A stretch of 64,000 nucleotides of DNA from Pseudalkalibacillus berkeleyi (GTDB lineage Bacteria > Bacillota > Bacilli > Bacillales > Fictibacillaceae), in contig NZ_JAKIJS010000002.1 of the NCBI RefSeq assembly GCF_021608225.1, positions 1-64,000 on the forward strand. The letters run 5' to 3'. Position 1 is the first letter of the stretch, and every line of letters begins with the position of its first letter. Positions 9,198-20,393 of this stretch are shown here, piece by piece. Made by a program: the position numbers and the translations under genes. The notes under the pieces are model-generated. The model worked only from the letters and a program-made list of their open reading frames with translations, did not search any database and was not told the DNA's origin.

Positions 9198-10597
9198 ACG
9201 AAGAGTGCGGCGTGTTCGCAATCTGGGGACATGAAGAAGCTTCCCAGCTAACCTATTACGGTCTCCATAGCCTCCAGCATCGCGGTCAAGAAGGCGCTGG
9301 GATTGCTGTGACAGACGGTGAACAAGTTAAATTCCATAAACAAAGTGGGCTTGTGACCGAAGTATTCGGTAAAGGTGAACTGTCTTCTTTAACAGGAAAA
9401 GCGGCAATTGGACACGTTCGATATTCGACCGCTGGTGGCAATGAGTACGCGAATGTGCAACCACTTGTCTTTCAATCTCAGCGTGGCGGATTAGCGCTCG
9501 CTCATAACGGAAACCTTGTGAATGCAAACATGCTGAAGCAGCAGCTAGAAGCGCAGGGAAGTATTTTTCAGACGACATCTGACACAGAAGTGCTTGCTCA
9601 CTTAATTAAGCGAAGTGGTTTGTATAATTTACGTGACCAAGTGAAAAACGCGCTCTCTATGATCAAAGGCGCTTACGCATTCGTCATTATGACGGAAGAC
9701 GGAATTATGGCAGCTCAGGATCCGAACGGATTACGCCCATTGTCACTTGGTAAAATCGGTGATGCTTACGTTGTCGCATCTGAAACGTGTGCATTCGATG
9801 TGATTGGAGCGGAGTATATCCGTGACGTTCAGCCAGGTGAATTGTTGATCATCAATGATGACGGGATCGAGATCGATTCATTCACGTCCTCAACGACACG
9901 AGCGATTTGCAGCATGGAGTACATTTATTTTTCCAGACCGGATAGTCATATCGATGACATTAACGTCCATACAGCTCGTAAAAATTTAGGTAAACGCCTT
10001 GCGGCAGAAGCGTTTGTGGAAGCAGACGTCGTCACAGGTGTTCCGGATTCAAGCATTTCAGCAGCGATCGGTTACGCTGAAGCTGCCGGTATTCCGTATG
10101 AGCTCGGGTTGATCAAGAATCGCTATGTCGGCCGGACGTTCATTCAGCCTTCCCAAGCTTTACGTGAGCAAGGCGTGAAGATGAAGCTCTCTCCTGTACG
10201 TGGGATTGTTGAAGGAAAGCGCGTCGTCATGGTCGATGACTCAATCGTTCGCGGAACGACGAGCCGTCGTATTGTGCAGATGCTACGAGATGCCGGTGCG
10301 AAGGAAGTTCATGTGCGGATAAGTGCACCGCCGATTGCACACCCGTGCTACTACGGTATCGATATTTCTTCTAAGGAAGAGCTGATCGCATCGAATTATT
10401 CTGTTGAGGAAATTCGAGAGATCATTGGAGCGGATTCCCTCGAGTACTTGAGTGTAGATAGCATGCTGGATTCAATCGGACGCAACAAAAGTGAACCGAA
10501 CTGTGGACAGTGTCTCGGATGCTTCACAGGAAAGTACCCAACGGAAATCTATCCAGATACTGTATTGCCACACGAAAAAGAACTCGTATTGAAGTAA
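9173..10597 (+). CDS. purF: amidophosphoribosyltransferase PurF
   Basis: 474 aa, first committed step (PRPP + Gln to phosphoribosylamine). The start at ATG 9173 gives an 11-residue propeptide ending NEE before Cys12 ([11 protein letters not shown]), the N-terminal nucleophile exposed by self-cleavage, as in B. subtilis PurF. The PRPP loop is [17 protein letters not shown]-terminal CGQCLGC supplies cysteines for the 4Fe-4S cluster of this oxygen-sensitive type. GGAAGGGAG lies upstream. The reading frame opens 18 nt earlier but lacks a ribosome site there. Confidence 0.96.
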   Translation: MFADIKGLNEECGVFAIWGHEEASQLTYYGLHSLQHRGQEGAGIAVTDGEQVKFHKQSGLVTEVFGKGELSSLTGKAAIGHVRYSTAGGNEYANVQPLVFQSQRGGLALAHNGNLVNANMLKQQLEAQGSIFQTTSDTEVLAHLIKRSGLYNLRDQVKNALSMIKGAYAFVIMTEDGIMAAQDPNGLRPLSLGKIGDAYVVASETCAFDVIGAEYIRDVQPGELLIINDDGIEIDSFTSSTTRAICSMEYIYFSRPDSHIDDINVHTARKNLGKRLAAEAFVEADVVTGVPDSSISAAIGYAEAAGIPYELGLIKNRYVGRTFIQPSQALREQGVKMKLSPVRGIVEGKRVVMVDDSIVRGTTSRRIVQMLRDAGAKEVHVRISAPPIAHPCYYGIDISSKEELIASNYSVEEIREIIGADSLEYLSVDSMLDSIGRNKSEPNCGQCLGCFTGKYPTEIYPDTVLPHEKELVLK

Positions 10598-10758
10598 TCG
10601 TATACGGGAATTGTGAAGTAGATGATTAATAGGGGACGACGGAATAGCTTTCTATCCGTGAAAACAGAGAAAAGCCAATATGACGGATCAAAAGAGGCAT
10701 TTGCGAGAGCTGACAATGAGGTCAGTAGCTTATAGAGATACCATAGGGAGGCGTTGGA
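10598..10758 (+). other. 160-nt spacer between purF and purM
   Basis: No reading frame with a ribosome site is visible. AGCTGAC and GTCAGTAGCT could form a weak stem near 10707-10732. No T run follows, so termination is not predicted. Unusually long for this operon. Confidence 0.4.
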
Positions 10759-11808
10759 ATGGCACAATCATCATCCGCATACAAGCAAGCTGGGGTCGAT
10801 GTAGAAGCAGGTTATGAAGCGGTCAACCGTATGAAGAAGCATGTGAAAAGCACGATACGACCTGAGGTCATGGGGGGCCTGGGTGGATTCGGGGGTATGT
10901 TCGATCTTTCCAAAGTCGACGTGAAAGAGCCTGTCCTTATTTCAGGAACGGATGGCGTCGGAACGAAGCTCATGCTCGCTTTCCAGATGGATCAGCATGA
11001 TACGATTGGCATCGATGCGGTCGCGATGTGCGTTAACGACATCGTTGCACAAGGTGCGGAGCCTCTCTATTTTCTAGATTATATCGCTTGTGGGAAGTTG
11101 GAGCCTGAGAAGATTGAACAGATCGTTAAAGGAATTGCAGACGGTTGTAAACAAGCCGGAGCTGCCCTCATCGGTGGTGAGACTGCTGAAATGCCTGGTA
11201 TGTATGATCCGACAGAGTACGATCTTGCTGGTTTTACAGTTGGTGTTGCTGAGAAATCGAAATTGATCACCCCTGAAAAAGTGAACGAAGGGGACGTCTT
11301 GATCGGGCTTGCTTCAAGCGGAATTCACAGCAATGGCTACTCGCTCGTTCGAAAAGTTTTATTAGAACAGGCAGGTTATCAGCTTAATCAAACGATTGAA
11401 CAACTCGGCCAGACGCTTGGTGAAGAACTGCTCACTCCGACAAAAATTTACGTGAAACCAGTGCTCGAAGTAATCCGAAACCATGACGTCTCGGGGATTG
11501 CCCACATCACGGGTGGCGGGTTCAATGAAAACATTCCACGGATGCTTCCTGAAGGTTTGAGTGCTGAAGTAGAACTTGGTTCGTGGCCAGTCCCACCGAT
11601 CTTCTCACTTATCCAAAGCGAAGGTGGACTCACTCAAGAAGACATGCTCGGCACATTCAACATGGGAATCGGCATGGTGCTAGCGGTGAAAAAAGAGGAA
11701 TCAGATGCAATCATCCGTACATTAATTGAGCAAGGGGAAAGAGCCTATCGAATCGGAAAAGTGAAGGCAGGGGAAGGTATCTCATTTTTAGGAGGAGATC
11801 TCGATTGA
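10759..11808 (+). CDS. purM: AIR synthase PurM
   Basis: 349 aa, PurM/PurL superfamily. It cyclises FGAM to AIR with ATP. Motifs: [43 protein letters not shown] and [22 protein letters not shown] lies 8 nt before ATG 10759. The stop TGA overlaps the purN TTG start. Confidence 0.97.
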   Translation: MAQSSSAYKQAGVDVEAGYEAVNRMKKHVKSTIRPEVMGGLGGFGGMFDLSKVDVKEPVLISGTDGVGTKLMLAFQMDQHDTIGIDAVAMCVNDIVAQGAEPLYFLDYIACGKLEPEKIEQIVKGIADGCKQAGAALIGGETAEMPGMYDPTEYDLAGFTVGVAEKSKLITPEKVNEGDVLIGLASSGIHSNGYSLVRKVLLEQAGYQLNQTIEQLGQTLGEELLTPTKIYVKPVLEVIRNHDVSGIAHITGGGFNENIPRMLPEGLSAEVELGSWPVPPIFSLIQSEGGLTQEDMLGTFNMGIGMVLAVKKEESDAIIRTLIEQGERAYRIGKVKAGEGISFLGGDLD

Positions 11809-12389
11809 AGAATATTGCGGTATTCGCATCAGGTTCAGGGTCTAATTTTCAAGCTATCATCGATTCAGTTGAAGCGGGCGACCTCCAAGCAAATATCACC
11901 TTACTCGTCTGTGATAAACCTGACGCGATGGCCATCCAACGTGCATTAAAGCATGGTGTTCCGACATTTGCTTTTTCGCCAAAAACCTACCAAGACAAAG
12001 CATCATTTGAAGCTGAAATTTTAACAAGATTAAAGGAAGTGGAAGTTGATTTCATCGCACTTGCAGGCTATATGCGATTGATCGGTCCGACACTTCTCGA
12101 AGCATATGAAGGAAAAATCGTGAACATTCATCCGTCGTTGTTACCGGCGTTCCCTGGTAAGGATGCGATTGGACAAGCATTGAAAGCGGGTGCCACAGAA
12201 ACAGGCGTTACTGTACACTATGTCGATCAAGGTATGGACACTGGTCCAATCATCGAACAAGTAGCAGTGCCGATCTATGAAAGTGACACACAAAATCACG
12301 TTAGAAAACGAATCCATGACGTAGAGCACGAGCTTTATCCGAAAGTTTTACAACAAATATTGAACCCAGCTGAAGTCAGAACAAACTAA
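11805..12389 (+). CDS. purN: phosphoribosylglycinamide formyltransferase PurN
   Basis: 194 aa, 10-formyl-THF-dependent GAR transformylase. Motifs: [14 protein letters not shown] (phosphate loop), [12 protein letters not shown] with the catalytic Asn and His, and [18 protein letters not shown] with the catalytic Asp. The start is TTG 11805, preceded by AGGAGG and overlapping the purM stop. Confidence 0.95.
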   Translation: MKNIAVFASGSGSNFQAIIDSVEAGDLQANITLLVCDKPDAMAIQRALKHGVPTFAFSPKTYQDKASFEAEILTRLKEVEVDFIALAGYMRLIGPTLLEAYEGKIVNIHPSLLPAFPGKDAIGQALKAGATETGVTVHYVDQGMDTGPIIEQVAVPIYESDTQNHVRKRIHDVEHELYPKVLQQILNPAEVRTN

Positions 12390-12404
12390 GAGAGGGGCAT
12401 AAGC

Positions 12405-13931
12405 ATGAAGCGCGCATTAGTGAGTGTTTCCAACAAAGAAGGGTTGATCCCGTTCGTTGAAGGATTAATCAAACAAGGAATTGAAATCGTCTCGACAGGG
12501 GGTACGAAAAAAGCAATTGAAGAAGCAGGACTTGAGGTTACCGGCATTTCAGAAGTGACAGGATTCCCAGAAATACTGGACGGACGTGTCAAAACACTTC
12601 ACCCGAACATTCACGGAGGTCTCCTTGCTGTCCGGGATAATGCAGATCATCAAGCGCAAATTGAAGCACACAACATCACACCAATCGATTTTGTCGTCGT
12701 TAATCTCTATCCGTTCAAGGAAACGATTTCTCGACCAGATGTAACGTTTGAAGATGCAATTGAGAACATTGATATCGGTGGTCCGAGTATGCTTCGATCA
12801 GCAGCGAAAAATCATGCCTCTGTCACGGTAGCCGTTGATCCAGCTGATTACGGAGCGATTCTGGAGGAGCTTCAAACGAGTGGTGAGGTAACGAAAGAAA
12901 CGAAGCGACGTTTGGCAGCAAAAGTATTCCGCCATACAGCCGCGTATGATGCACTCATCGCTCAGTATTTAACCGAAGAGGATTTTCCGGAATCGTACAC
13001 CGTTACGTATACGAAAAAGCAATCCTTACGTTACGGAGAAAACCCGCATCAACAAGCTGCTTTTTACGAAGTTCCGATTGGAGATCCTTCTACGATTGCA
13101 AAAGCGAAGCAATTACACGGGAAGGAACTTTCTTTTAACAATATTAATGACGCGGACGCAGCCCTTCAAATCATCAGAGAGTTTGACGAACCAGCCGTTG
13201 TCGCGGTTAAGCATACGAACCCTTGTGGCGTAGGTGTTGGGAAGTCAATAGCTGAAGCGTACAAGCTTGCATATGAAGCGGATCCGGTTTCGATTTTCGG
13301 TGGAATCGTTGCGACGAATGAAGAAGTAGACGCAGAAACGGCCCAGATGTTACGCGAAATTTTTCTAGAAATCATTATCGCTCCTTCATTCTCAGAGGAA
13401 GCGCTCGCGATTTTAACGGAGAAAAAGAACTTGCGTTTGCTACAAATTGAGCCAAAGACAATAGCCGCGGATGTTGCGAATCGGATTCAATCCGTATCTG
13501 GTGGGGCATTAGTCCAGCAGGAGGACCACTTCGGTTTTGACAATGCTGAGCTGAAAGTCGCAACAAAGCGCGAGCCGACTGAGGCGGAATGGGCTGACAT
13601 GAAGCTAGGCTGGCAAATCGTCAAGCATGTGAAGTCGAACGCAATTGTCCTTGCAAAAGGAAACCGAACGATCGGTGTCGGAGCAGGACAAATGAACCGA
13701 GTTGGTGCGGCTGAAATCGCATTGAAGCAAGCGGGTGACAATGTGATAGGCTCTTCAATGGCGTCTGATGCGTTCTTCCCAATGAGTGATACGGTTGAGG
13801 CAGCTGCCAAGGCTGGTGTGACAGCAATTATCCAGCCGGGCGGATCAATTAGAGATCAAGAGTCAATCGATAAAGCAGATGAATACGGCATTACGATGGT
13901 CATGACTGGTGTACGTCACTTCAAACACTAA
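12405..13931 (+). CDS. purH: AICAR transformylase/IMP cyclohydrolase PurH
   Basis: 508 aa bifunctional enzyme for the last two steps to IMP. The N-terminal MGS-like cyclohydrolase domain (about 1-195) has STGGTKKAI and [14 protein letters not shown]; the transformylase part has [14 protein letters not shown] and KHTNPCGVG with the catalytic Lys-His. Both domains look intact. AGAGAGGGGC lies before ATG 12405. Confidence 0.97.
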   Translation: MKRALVSVSNKEGLIPFVEGLIKQGIEIVSTGGTKKAIEEAGLEVTGISEVTGFPEILDGRVKTLHPNIHGGLLAVRDNADHQAQIEAHNITPIDFVVVNLYPFKETISRPDVTFEDAIENIDIGGPSMLRSAAKNHASVTVAVDPADYGAILEELQTSGEVTKETKRRLAAKVFRHTAAYDALIAQYLTEEDFPESYTVTYTKKQSLRYGENPHQQAAFYEVPIGDPSTIAKAKQLHGKELSFNNINDADAALQIIREFDEPAVVAVKHTNPCGVGVGKSIAEAYKLAYEADPVSIFGGIVATNEEVDAETAQMLREIFLEIIIAPSFSEEALAILTEKKNLRLLQIEPKTIAADVANRIQSVSGGALVQQEDHFGFDNAELKVATKREPTEAEWADMKLGWQIVKHVKSNAIVLAKGNRTIGVGAGQMNRVGAAEIALKQAGDNVIGSSMASDAFFPMSDTVEAAAKAGVTAIIQPGGSIRDQESIDKADEYGITMVMTGVRHFKH

Positions 13932-15306
<1,375 letters not shown>

Positions 15307-15331
15307 TTCGTTCACCTCCAAATAAAAGATA

Positions 15332-15368
15332 AAAAGACCTGGTAAAACGACCATTTTCCAGGTCTTTT
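15332..15368 (+). terminator. pur operon terminator
   Basis: AAAAGACCTGG and CCAGGTCTTTT form a perfect 11-bp stem with a 15-nt loop. The second strand ends in TTTT and TTTCTTTG follows. It lies 114 nt after purD, upstream of the antisense small gene. Confidence 0.85.
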
Positions 15369-15436
15369 CTTTGTACGTTAAAAAAGATAACTTTTTAACA
15401 CGGAGTTATTCGACGTGGTGAAAAAGTTTACGTATT

Positions 15437-15501
15437 AAGTATAAGTGCAACTAAGGCTCAGCCATCGCCAAGGCTTTGGCTTTGCCAAGTTTTCTTTATT
15501 G
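15437..15501 (+). repeat. dispersed 65-bp hairpin repeat, copy A
   Basis: AGTATAAGTGCAACTAAGG through CCAAGTTTTCTTTAT recurs at 46921-46984 with about ten differences. Both copies keep CTTKGG-CTTTR-CCAAG, a small stem, followed by TTTTCTTTAT. It could be the end of a decayed insertion element or a small-RNA terminator. I cannot decide from two copies. Confidence 0.75.
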
Positions 15502-15523
15502 AGATTTTTTAGTAATAAAGTGC

Positions 15524-15660
15524 CGAGTTCCACAAGTGAAAGGCAAAGTTCCACAAGCCGGAGCAGAAGTTCCACAAGTGACAGCTGAAGTTCCCCGAGT
15601 CAGAGTCGAAGTTCCACAAGTCAGAGCGAAACTTCCACAAAAGAGCGCGAAGGTCCCTTA
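15524..15660. repeat. 21-bp-period direct repeat array (GTTCCACAAG family)
   Basis: Six full units of exactly 21 bp plus a half unit. The core is RAAGTTCCACAAG followed by 8 variable bases; two units carry changes (GTTCCCCGAG, CTTCCACAAA). Same family as 644-750. The array follows the pur terminator and repeat copy A and precedes the 3' end of the DUF2892 gene. Confidence 0.88.
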
Positions 15661-15694
15661 ATTCTGCTTATTTTTCAAAAATTGAGCTTCATTA

Positions 15695-15955
15695 TTACGA
15701 TGGATTGATCGGTGAGCCTTCTTTTGTCATGGAAGCGAGGTCCATGTGTTGTAATTCTTGGCTGCGTTTGTACAAATCTGTAGCTGGGCAGTATTTCGTA
15801 ATACCTTCTCCAACTTTCATCGATCCGATCAGCATCCATAAGAGATGGTTATGATCGTTTGGTTTCCTTCCAAGACGTGCAGCTGAACATGCGACCATCG
15901 TCAAACCAATTGTAATTCGAATTAATGCATTCATTGTTCCGATATTTGGCTTCAT
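15695..15955 (-). CDS. DUF2892 (YgaP-like) membrane protein
   Basis: 86 aa. MKPNIGTMNALIRITIGLTMVACSAARL resembles the YgaP-type transmembrane domain (DUF2892), with two hydrophobic stretches (about 9-26 and 38-48). No rhodanese domain is attached. AAGGAGGAGTAAGC stands before the start. It is read divergently from yerA, with about 135 nt between them. No known function. Confidence 0.72.
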   Translation of the reverse strand: MKPNIGTMNALIRITIGLTMVACSAARLGRKPNDHNHLLWMLIGSMKVGEGITKYCPATDLYKRSQELQHMDLASMTKEGSPINPS

Positions 15956-16010
15956 GCTTACTCCTCCTTCTTTTTTAAGTACTGTAGGAATGTGTCGAGA
16001 TATGGTAATA

Positions 16011-16039
16011 TTGAACTTGCGTATATTTCAAAAAATACT
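16011..16039 (+). promoter_or_regulatory. candidate sigma-A promoter of yerA
   Basis: TTGAAC (16011-16016), 17 nt, AATACT (16034-16039), about 50 nt before the yerA ATG. The -10 is imperfect. Confidence 0.45.
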
Positions 16040-16090
16040 GACATCTTTCACGTGGAAAAAAATTATACAATCTTTCGGGGTGATCAAATC

Positions 16091-17800
16091 ATGAATTGGA
16101 CGAAGCAGCAGCTCCGTACACATATACAAGTGATACAAGGTGAGAAGCCACCAACAATTGTTTTACAAAATGCAAGTTATCTTAATCACGTTCTCCGTAA
16201 ATGGATGAACGCAAACATTTGGATCTATAAGGATCGCATCGTCTATGTCGGCAGTAAGATGCCTCAAAACGATGAGGGATGTGAGATCGTCGATTGTGAA
16301 GGCAAATCGATTGTACCTGGTTACATTGAACCACATGTACATCCTTTTCAACTTTATAATCCCCAGACGTTCGCTTCTTATGCGGCAAAACGAGGCACAA
16401 CAACGTTTGTCAGTGACAATTTAATGTTACTTCCATTGCCTAACGAGAAAGCGCTTACTTTTATGAAGGAAATCAATGAACTGCCTTTCTCATTCTACTG
16501 GTGGTGCCGTTACGACTCGCAAACTAAGCTGCAAAATGAGGACGAAGTATTCTCGGACAAGATGTTCAATCAATTCCTCGATCATCCCTATGTCCTACAG
16601 GGTGGTGAACTGACGAACTGGCCGCAAGTGTTAAAGGGAGACGATAAAACCCTTCACTGGATGCAAGAGACGAAGCGTCGAGGTAAGAAGGTTGAAGGTC
16701 ATTTGCCGGGTGCTTCTGAACGGACACTTACTAAGATGGCAGTCCTAGGTGTCGATTGTGATCATGAAGCGATGACAGGAGAAGAAGCGGTCATGCGTAT
16801 GTCACTTGGCTACACGACTTCACTGCGTTACTCTTCGATCCGACCTGATTTACCGAAAATTTTAGAAGAGATGTTAGCGCTTGGCGTCACGAATTTTGAT
16901 CGTGTCATGATGACGACAGACGGTTCAACGCCTACTTTTTATGAAGATGGTGTGACAGACGAAGTGATTCGAATTGCGCTTGAAAAGGGAGTGCCAACAG
17001 AGGACGCATATGCAATGGTGTCTTACAATATCGCACGCCACTACGGATTCGATCACTTGTATGGCATGGTTGCACCAGGTCGTATCGCTAATCTCAACAT
17101 TCTAGACAATCCGATGACTCCGACACCCACGGCCGTGTTATCTAAAGGTCTCTGGGTAAACGATGAGTTAGAAGCGAACGTAGATTGGGATCGATATGAT
17201 ATTAAGCCGTATCAATTCGACTGGTCAATAACTGAGGAGGATCTAAGTCAAACCGCGCGCGCTGGGATTGATATGGTGAATTCAGTCATTACAAAACCGT
17301 ATCGTTCAGAGGTTGATTTTGGTGTCCCGGAGCTATCGACAGAGCACGATGAATGCTTTTTCAGTCTTATTGATCATAAAGGAAACTGGCGAATCAGTAC
17401 GATGTTGAAAGGCTTTGCGAACAATGTATCTGGATTTGTCAGTTCTTACTCGAATAGCGGAGATCTTATTCTCATCGGAAAAAGTAAAAAAGATATGGTC
17501 GCAGCCTTCAATCGGATGAAGGAACTTGGTGGAGGCATTGTCCTCGTAGAAGATGGCGAGGTCGTATGTGAAATTCCTCTGACGCTCAATGGTGGATGCT
17601 CAACCCAACCGATGGAAGTCGTGATGGAACAGCAAGCAAGTCTTGTGAAAGCGTTGAAAGAACGTGGTTATCCTTTTGTCGATCCGATTTACAGCTTACT
17701 GTTCTTCTCTTCAACCCACTTACCGTATATCAGGATTACGCCGACTGGAATTGTAGATGTATTGAAAAATGAGGTACTCTTTCCTGTTGTAATGCGTTAA
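16091..17800 (+). CDS. yerA: adenine deaminase-like amidohydrolase YerA
   Basis: 569 aa. Amidohydrolase fold with metal-binding EPHVHPFQLY (His-x-His), a central HLPGASE segment and MMTTDGSTPTFYEDG with the metal-site Asp. It resembles the Ade family and B. subtilis YerA at the same map position, downstream of purD. I chose ATG 16091 (MNWTKQQLRTH) behind CGGGGTGAT. The upstream frame to 15992 has no ribosome site and overlaps the promoter. YerA-type proteins are not proven adenine deaminases, so the substrate is uncertain. Confidence 0.85.
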   Translation: MNWTKQQLRTHIQVIQGEKPPTIVLQNASYLNHVLRKWMNANIWIYKDRIVYVGSKMPQNDEGCEIVDCEGKSIVPGYIEPHVHPFQLYNPQTFASYAAKRGTTTFVSDNLMLLPLPNEKALTFMKEINELPFSFYWWCRYDSQTKLQNEDEVFSDKMFNQFLDHPYVLQGGELTNWPQVLKGDDKTLHWMQETKRRGKKVEGHLPGASERTLTKMAVLGVDCDHEAMTGEEAVMRMSLGYTTSLRYSSIRPDLPKILEEMLALGVTNFDRVMMTTDGSTPTFYEDGVTDEVIRIALEKGVPTEDAYAMVSYNIARHYGFDHLYGMVAPGRIANLNILDNPMTPTPTAVLSKGLWVNDELEANVDWDRYDIKPYQFDWSITEEDLSQTARAGIDMVNSVITKPYRSEVDFGVPELSTEHDECFFSLIDHKGNWRISTMLKGFANNVSGFVSSYSNSGDLILIGKSKKDMVAAFNRMKELGGGIVLVEDGEVVCEIPLTLNGGCSTQPMEVVMEQQASLVKALKERGYPFVDPIYSLLFFSSTHLPYIRITPTGIVDVLKNEVLFPVVMR

Positions 17801-17840
17801 ACTATAGTGGAGAGGGATAAACTAGGGGTGTTGTATCATT

Positions 17841-18893
17841 ATGAATAAAAAGTGGTTGATAGCAACGTGTTTCGTAGCACTTGTCCTATTGTTTGCCGCG
17901 TGTTCGTCTAAGGAAACGTCCACTGAAAAGAAAGAGCCAAAGGATAAAACAGAACAAGAAACGAAAGATAAGGAAAAACCGGAACCTGAAGAGCCAGAGT
18001 ATGCTTATTCATTCCCACTGACGGGAATAGGTACAGATGAGGCATTACAATCTCGGGTTGTTGCAGTAATGGTGAACAATGCACCAGAAGCACGCCCACA
18101 ATCCGGCTTACATAAAGCCGATCTCGTTTACGAAGTTTTAGCGGAAGGACGCATTACCCGACTGGTCGCACTCTTTCAAAGTGAAAAGCCTGAAGTGATT
18201 GGACCGGTCAGAAGTGCACGTGATTACTACGTTCGTCTCAGCAACGGATTTGATGCGATTTATGTTCATCATGGTTGGAGTCCATCAGCGAAAACAATGC
18301 TCACATCCGGAAATATTGACTCACTCAACGGGTTGTATTACGATGGGACATTGTTTGAACGTGTGAGCTTCAGGAAAGCACCGCATAATTCATACATCAC
18401 GTATGAAAACATTTTGAAAGAATCGAAAAAGCGAAACTTCGAACTTGAGCAAGAAATACAGGCATTTACCTTTATGGATGAAAAAGAAGCCTCCAGTATT
18501 GAGGGAGATCCTGCTGGAAATCTCACCGTCACGTATGGTAAATATCAAGTAGAATATCAATATCAAGAAGACAAAGGCATTTATCACAGATATACGAGTA
18601 AGAAACAGACGGTTGATCGTGAAACAAATACGCCTATTGAGCTAGAAAATATTTTCGTCGTATCAACTGATCATAAAATTCTTGACAGCCAAGGCCGCCG
18701 AAGTGTGAACTTAACAAGCGGTGGAGAAGCGATTCTTTTCCAAGAAGGGAAAGCGAAACAAGTCCAATGGAAAAACGATGATGGACGGATCGTACCGGTA
18801 AAAGATGGATCAGAAGTTCCACTAGTTCCCGGAAAAACGTGGGTCAACATCGTACCAAGCTCGGACTTCAGTTCAAAAGTAACTTGGGAGTAG
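17841..18893 (+). CDS. yerB: DUF3048 lipoprotein YerB
   Basis: 350 aa. A lipoprotein signal peptide ends with lipobox LFAAC (Cys21), followed by a charged Lys/Glu/Pro linker to about residue 50. The DUF3048 region contains LTGIGTDEALQSRVVAVMVNNAPEARPQ, YEVLAEGRITRLVALF and GPVRSARDYYVRLSNGF. It should be anchored to the outer face of the membrane. Lies between yerA and yerC as in B. subtilis. Function unknown. Confidence 0.88.
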   Translation: MNKKWLIATCFVALVLLFAACSSKETSTEKKEPKDKTEQETKDKEKPEPEEPEYAYSFPLTGIGTDEALQSRVVAVMVNNAPEARPQSGLHKADLVYEVLAEGRITRLVALFQSEKPEVIGPVRSARDYYVRLSNGFDAIYVHHGWSPSAKTMLTSGNIDSLNGLYYDGTLFERVSFRKAPHNSYITYENILKESKKRNFELEQEIQAFTFMDEKEASSIEGDPAGNLTVTYGKYQVEYQYQEDKGIYHRYTSKKQTVDRETNTPIELENIFVVSTDHKILDSQGRRSVNLTSGGEAILFQEGKAKQVQWKNDDGRIVPVKDGSEVPLVPGKTWVNIVPSSDFSSKVTWE

Positions 18894-18913
18894 ATTTGAA
18901 GGAGTGACAAGGG

Positions 18914-19213
18914 ATGCAAATTGATAAACTAAGAGGAAAAACACTAGATCAACTGTTTGACTCGATCTTGACGTTAAAAGACCGCGAGGAGTGCTATCGA
19001 TTCTTTGATGATCTTGCAACGATCAACGAGATTCAGTCGTTGGCGCAGCGCCTAGAAGTAGCGCGCATGCTTCGTGAAGGATTTACCTACCATAAGATTG
19101 AAAAAGAGACAGGCGCAAGCACAGCGACGATTTCACGTGTAAAACGCTGCCTAAACTACGGTAATGATACGTACCAACTAGCGCTTGACCGCGTAAAAGA
19201 AAATCAAGAATAA
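18914..19213 (+). CDS. yerC: TrpR-like DNA-binding protein YerC/YecD family
   Basis: 99 aa, all helical. The helix-turn-helix is in the second half: MLREGFTYHKIEKETGASTATISRVKRCLNYG, typical of the YerC/TrpR-related family. It is preceded by GGAGTGACAAGGG and follows yerB by 20 nt, so they are co-transcribed. The operator is unknown. A strong terminator follows. Confidence 0.9.
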   Translation: MQIDKLRGKTLDQLFDSILTLKDREECYRFFDDLATINEIQSLAQRLEVARMLREGFTYHKIEKETGASTATISRVKRCLNYGNDTYQLALDRVKENQE

Positions 19214-19220
19214 TCTCGGA

Positions 19221-19247
19221 AACGTCTGCCAACCGCAGACGTTTTTT
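19221..19247 (+). terminator. yerC terminator
   Basis: AACGTCTGC / GCAGACGTT with a 5-nt loop, then TTTT. Confidence 0.9.
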
Positions 19248-19320
19248 CATTTGGGAGGCGACTTAGTTTTTATCGTGGACAACTCCAGATTTATCGATCA
19301 TCCTACTTTTTTAATACGGA

Positions 19321-19344
19321 AACCGGGGAAATCCCCGGTTTTTT
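19321..19344 (+). terminator. second hairpin terminator before pcrB
   Basis: AACCGGGGA / TCCCCGGTT followed by TTTT, 75 nt after the yerC terminator. Confidence 0.75.
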
Positions 19345-19376
19345 CATTTTAGAAGGGATTTTTAAGCGGTAAATTT

Positions 19377-19523
19377 GGATTTATCGTGCAAAACTCAAGA
19401 TTTATCGATCAAAACTCGAGATTTATCGTGCAAAACTCAAGATTTATCGTGCAAAACCCGAGATTTATCGTGCAAAACTCGAGATTTATCTTGCAAAACT
19501 CAACTTTTATCGATCAAACCCAC
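19377..19523. repeat. 21-bp-period direct repeat array (TTATCGTGCA family)
   Basis: Seven units of exactly 21 bp: GATTTATCGTGCAAAACTC with R or A at the join. The variant TTATCGATCA appears in units 2 and 7. Two looser copies sit upstream at 19265-19304, between the two terminators. Related to the array at 39357-39503 (shared TTATCGTGCA). Open frames across it lack ribosome sites. Confidence 0.9.
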
Positions 19524-19638
19524 ATGGTCCTCAAATTGTTATTCACTTTTGTCATTATTCTCCTCTGTGTCCTTTGTTTTTCCGCATCATCATTTCTGTT
19601 ATAATCCTTAAAGGAAGTGTAAATGAGGAGGCCGCACT

Positions 19639-20325
19639 ATGTTTGAATATCAAGAGTGGAAGCACGTGTTTAAGTTGGACCCTAACAAAGAGATTACCCC
19701 TGAAGCACTTGATCAAATTTGCGAATCGGGTACAGATGCTGTCATCGTTGGCGGTAGTGATGGCGTCACAATCGAAAACACCGTTGACCTTCTATCTCGC
19801 ATTCGAAAGCACACCGTTCCTTGTGTGCTAGAGATTTCTAACATCGAATCGATCACACCAGGATTTGATTATTATTTTGTACCGAGTGTCTTAAATAGCC
19901 AAAATCCAGACTGGATCGTTGGTTTGCATAAAAAAGCCATCAAGGAATACGGACATCTCATTAATTGGGACGAGCTTGTAACAGAAGGCTACTGTATCGT
20001 AAACCCTGATTCTAAGGCTGCCAAGCTATCTGAAGCGGAGGCTGACCTCGATAATGAAGACGTACTTGCCTATGCGAAAATGGCTGAGCACATGTTCCGT
20101 CTACCGATCTTTTACCTAGAGTATAGTGGTACATATGGCGAACTTGACCTCGTAAAAGACGTGAGCACGGTGCTTAACAAAACAAGCTTCTTTTACGGAG
20201 GCGGAATTAAGGACAAAGAACAAGCACGCACGATGGCACAATTTGCTGATACGATTGTCGTCGGGAATATCATATATGAAGATTTAGAAGCAGCAATCAG
20301 TACTGTAAAAGTTGTCAAAGGATAA
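19639..20325 (+). CDS. pcrB: heptaprenylglyceryl phosphate synthase PcrB
   Basis: 228 aa TIM-barrel prenyltransferase of the GGGP synthase family. In Firmicutes it joins heptaprenyl diphosphate to glycerol-1-phosphate. Motifs: [18 protein letters not shown] (phosphate site), YLEYSGTYG and [11 protein letters not shown] with [16 protein letters not shown] precedes the ATG, and a TATAAT lies 38 nt upstream. pcrA follows from its own promoter. Confidence 0.95.
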   Translation: MFEYQEWKHVFKLDPNKEITPEALDQICESGTDAVIVGGSDGVTIENTVDLLSRIRKHTVPCVLEISNIESITPGFDYYFVPSVLNSQNPDWIVGLHKKAIKEYGHLINWDELVTEGYCIVNPDSKAAKLSEAEADLDNEDVLAYAKMAEHMFRLPIFYLEYSGTYGELDLVKDVSTVLNKTSFFYGGGIKDKEQARTMAQFADTIVVGNIIYEDLEAAISTVKVVKG

Positions 20326-20326
20326 A

Positions 20327-20355
20327 TTGAATTTATACGTCGGTTAGGCTACAAT
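20327..20355 (+). promoter_or_regulatory. sigma-A promoter of pcrA
   Basis: TTGAAT (20327-20332), 17 nt, TACAAT (20350-20355), immediately behind the pcrB stop and 38 nt before the pcrA start. Confidence 0.7.
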
Positions 20356-20393
20356 AAATGTAAGAACATACGTTTGTATAGGTGGTGTTGAAA

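Noticed and set aside
15524-15660. CRISPR array
   Set aside because: Conserved core of 10-13 bp and variable part of about 8-10 bp are far too short for repeat and spacer, and no cas genes are present. The same holds for the other arrays.
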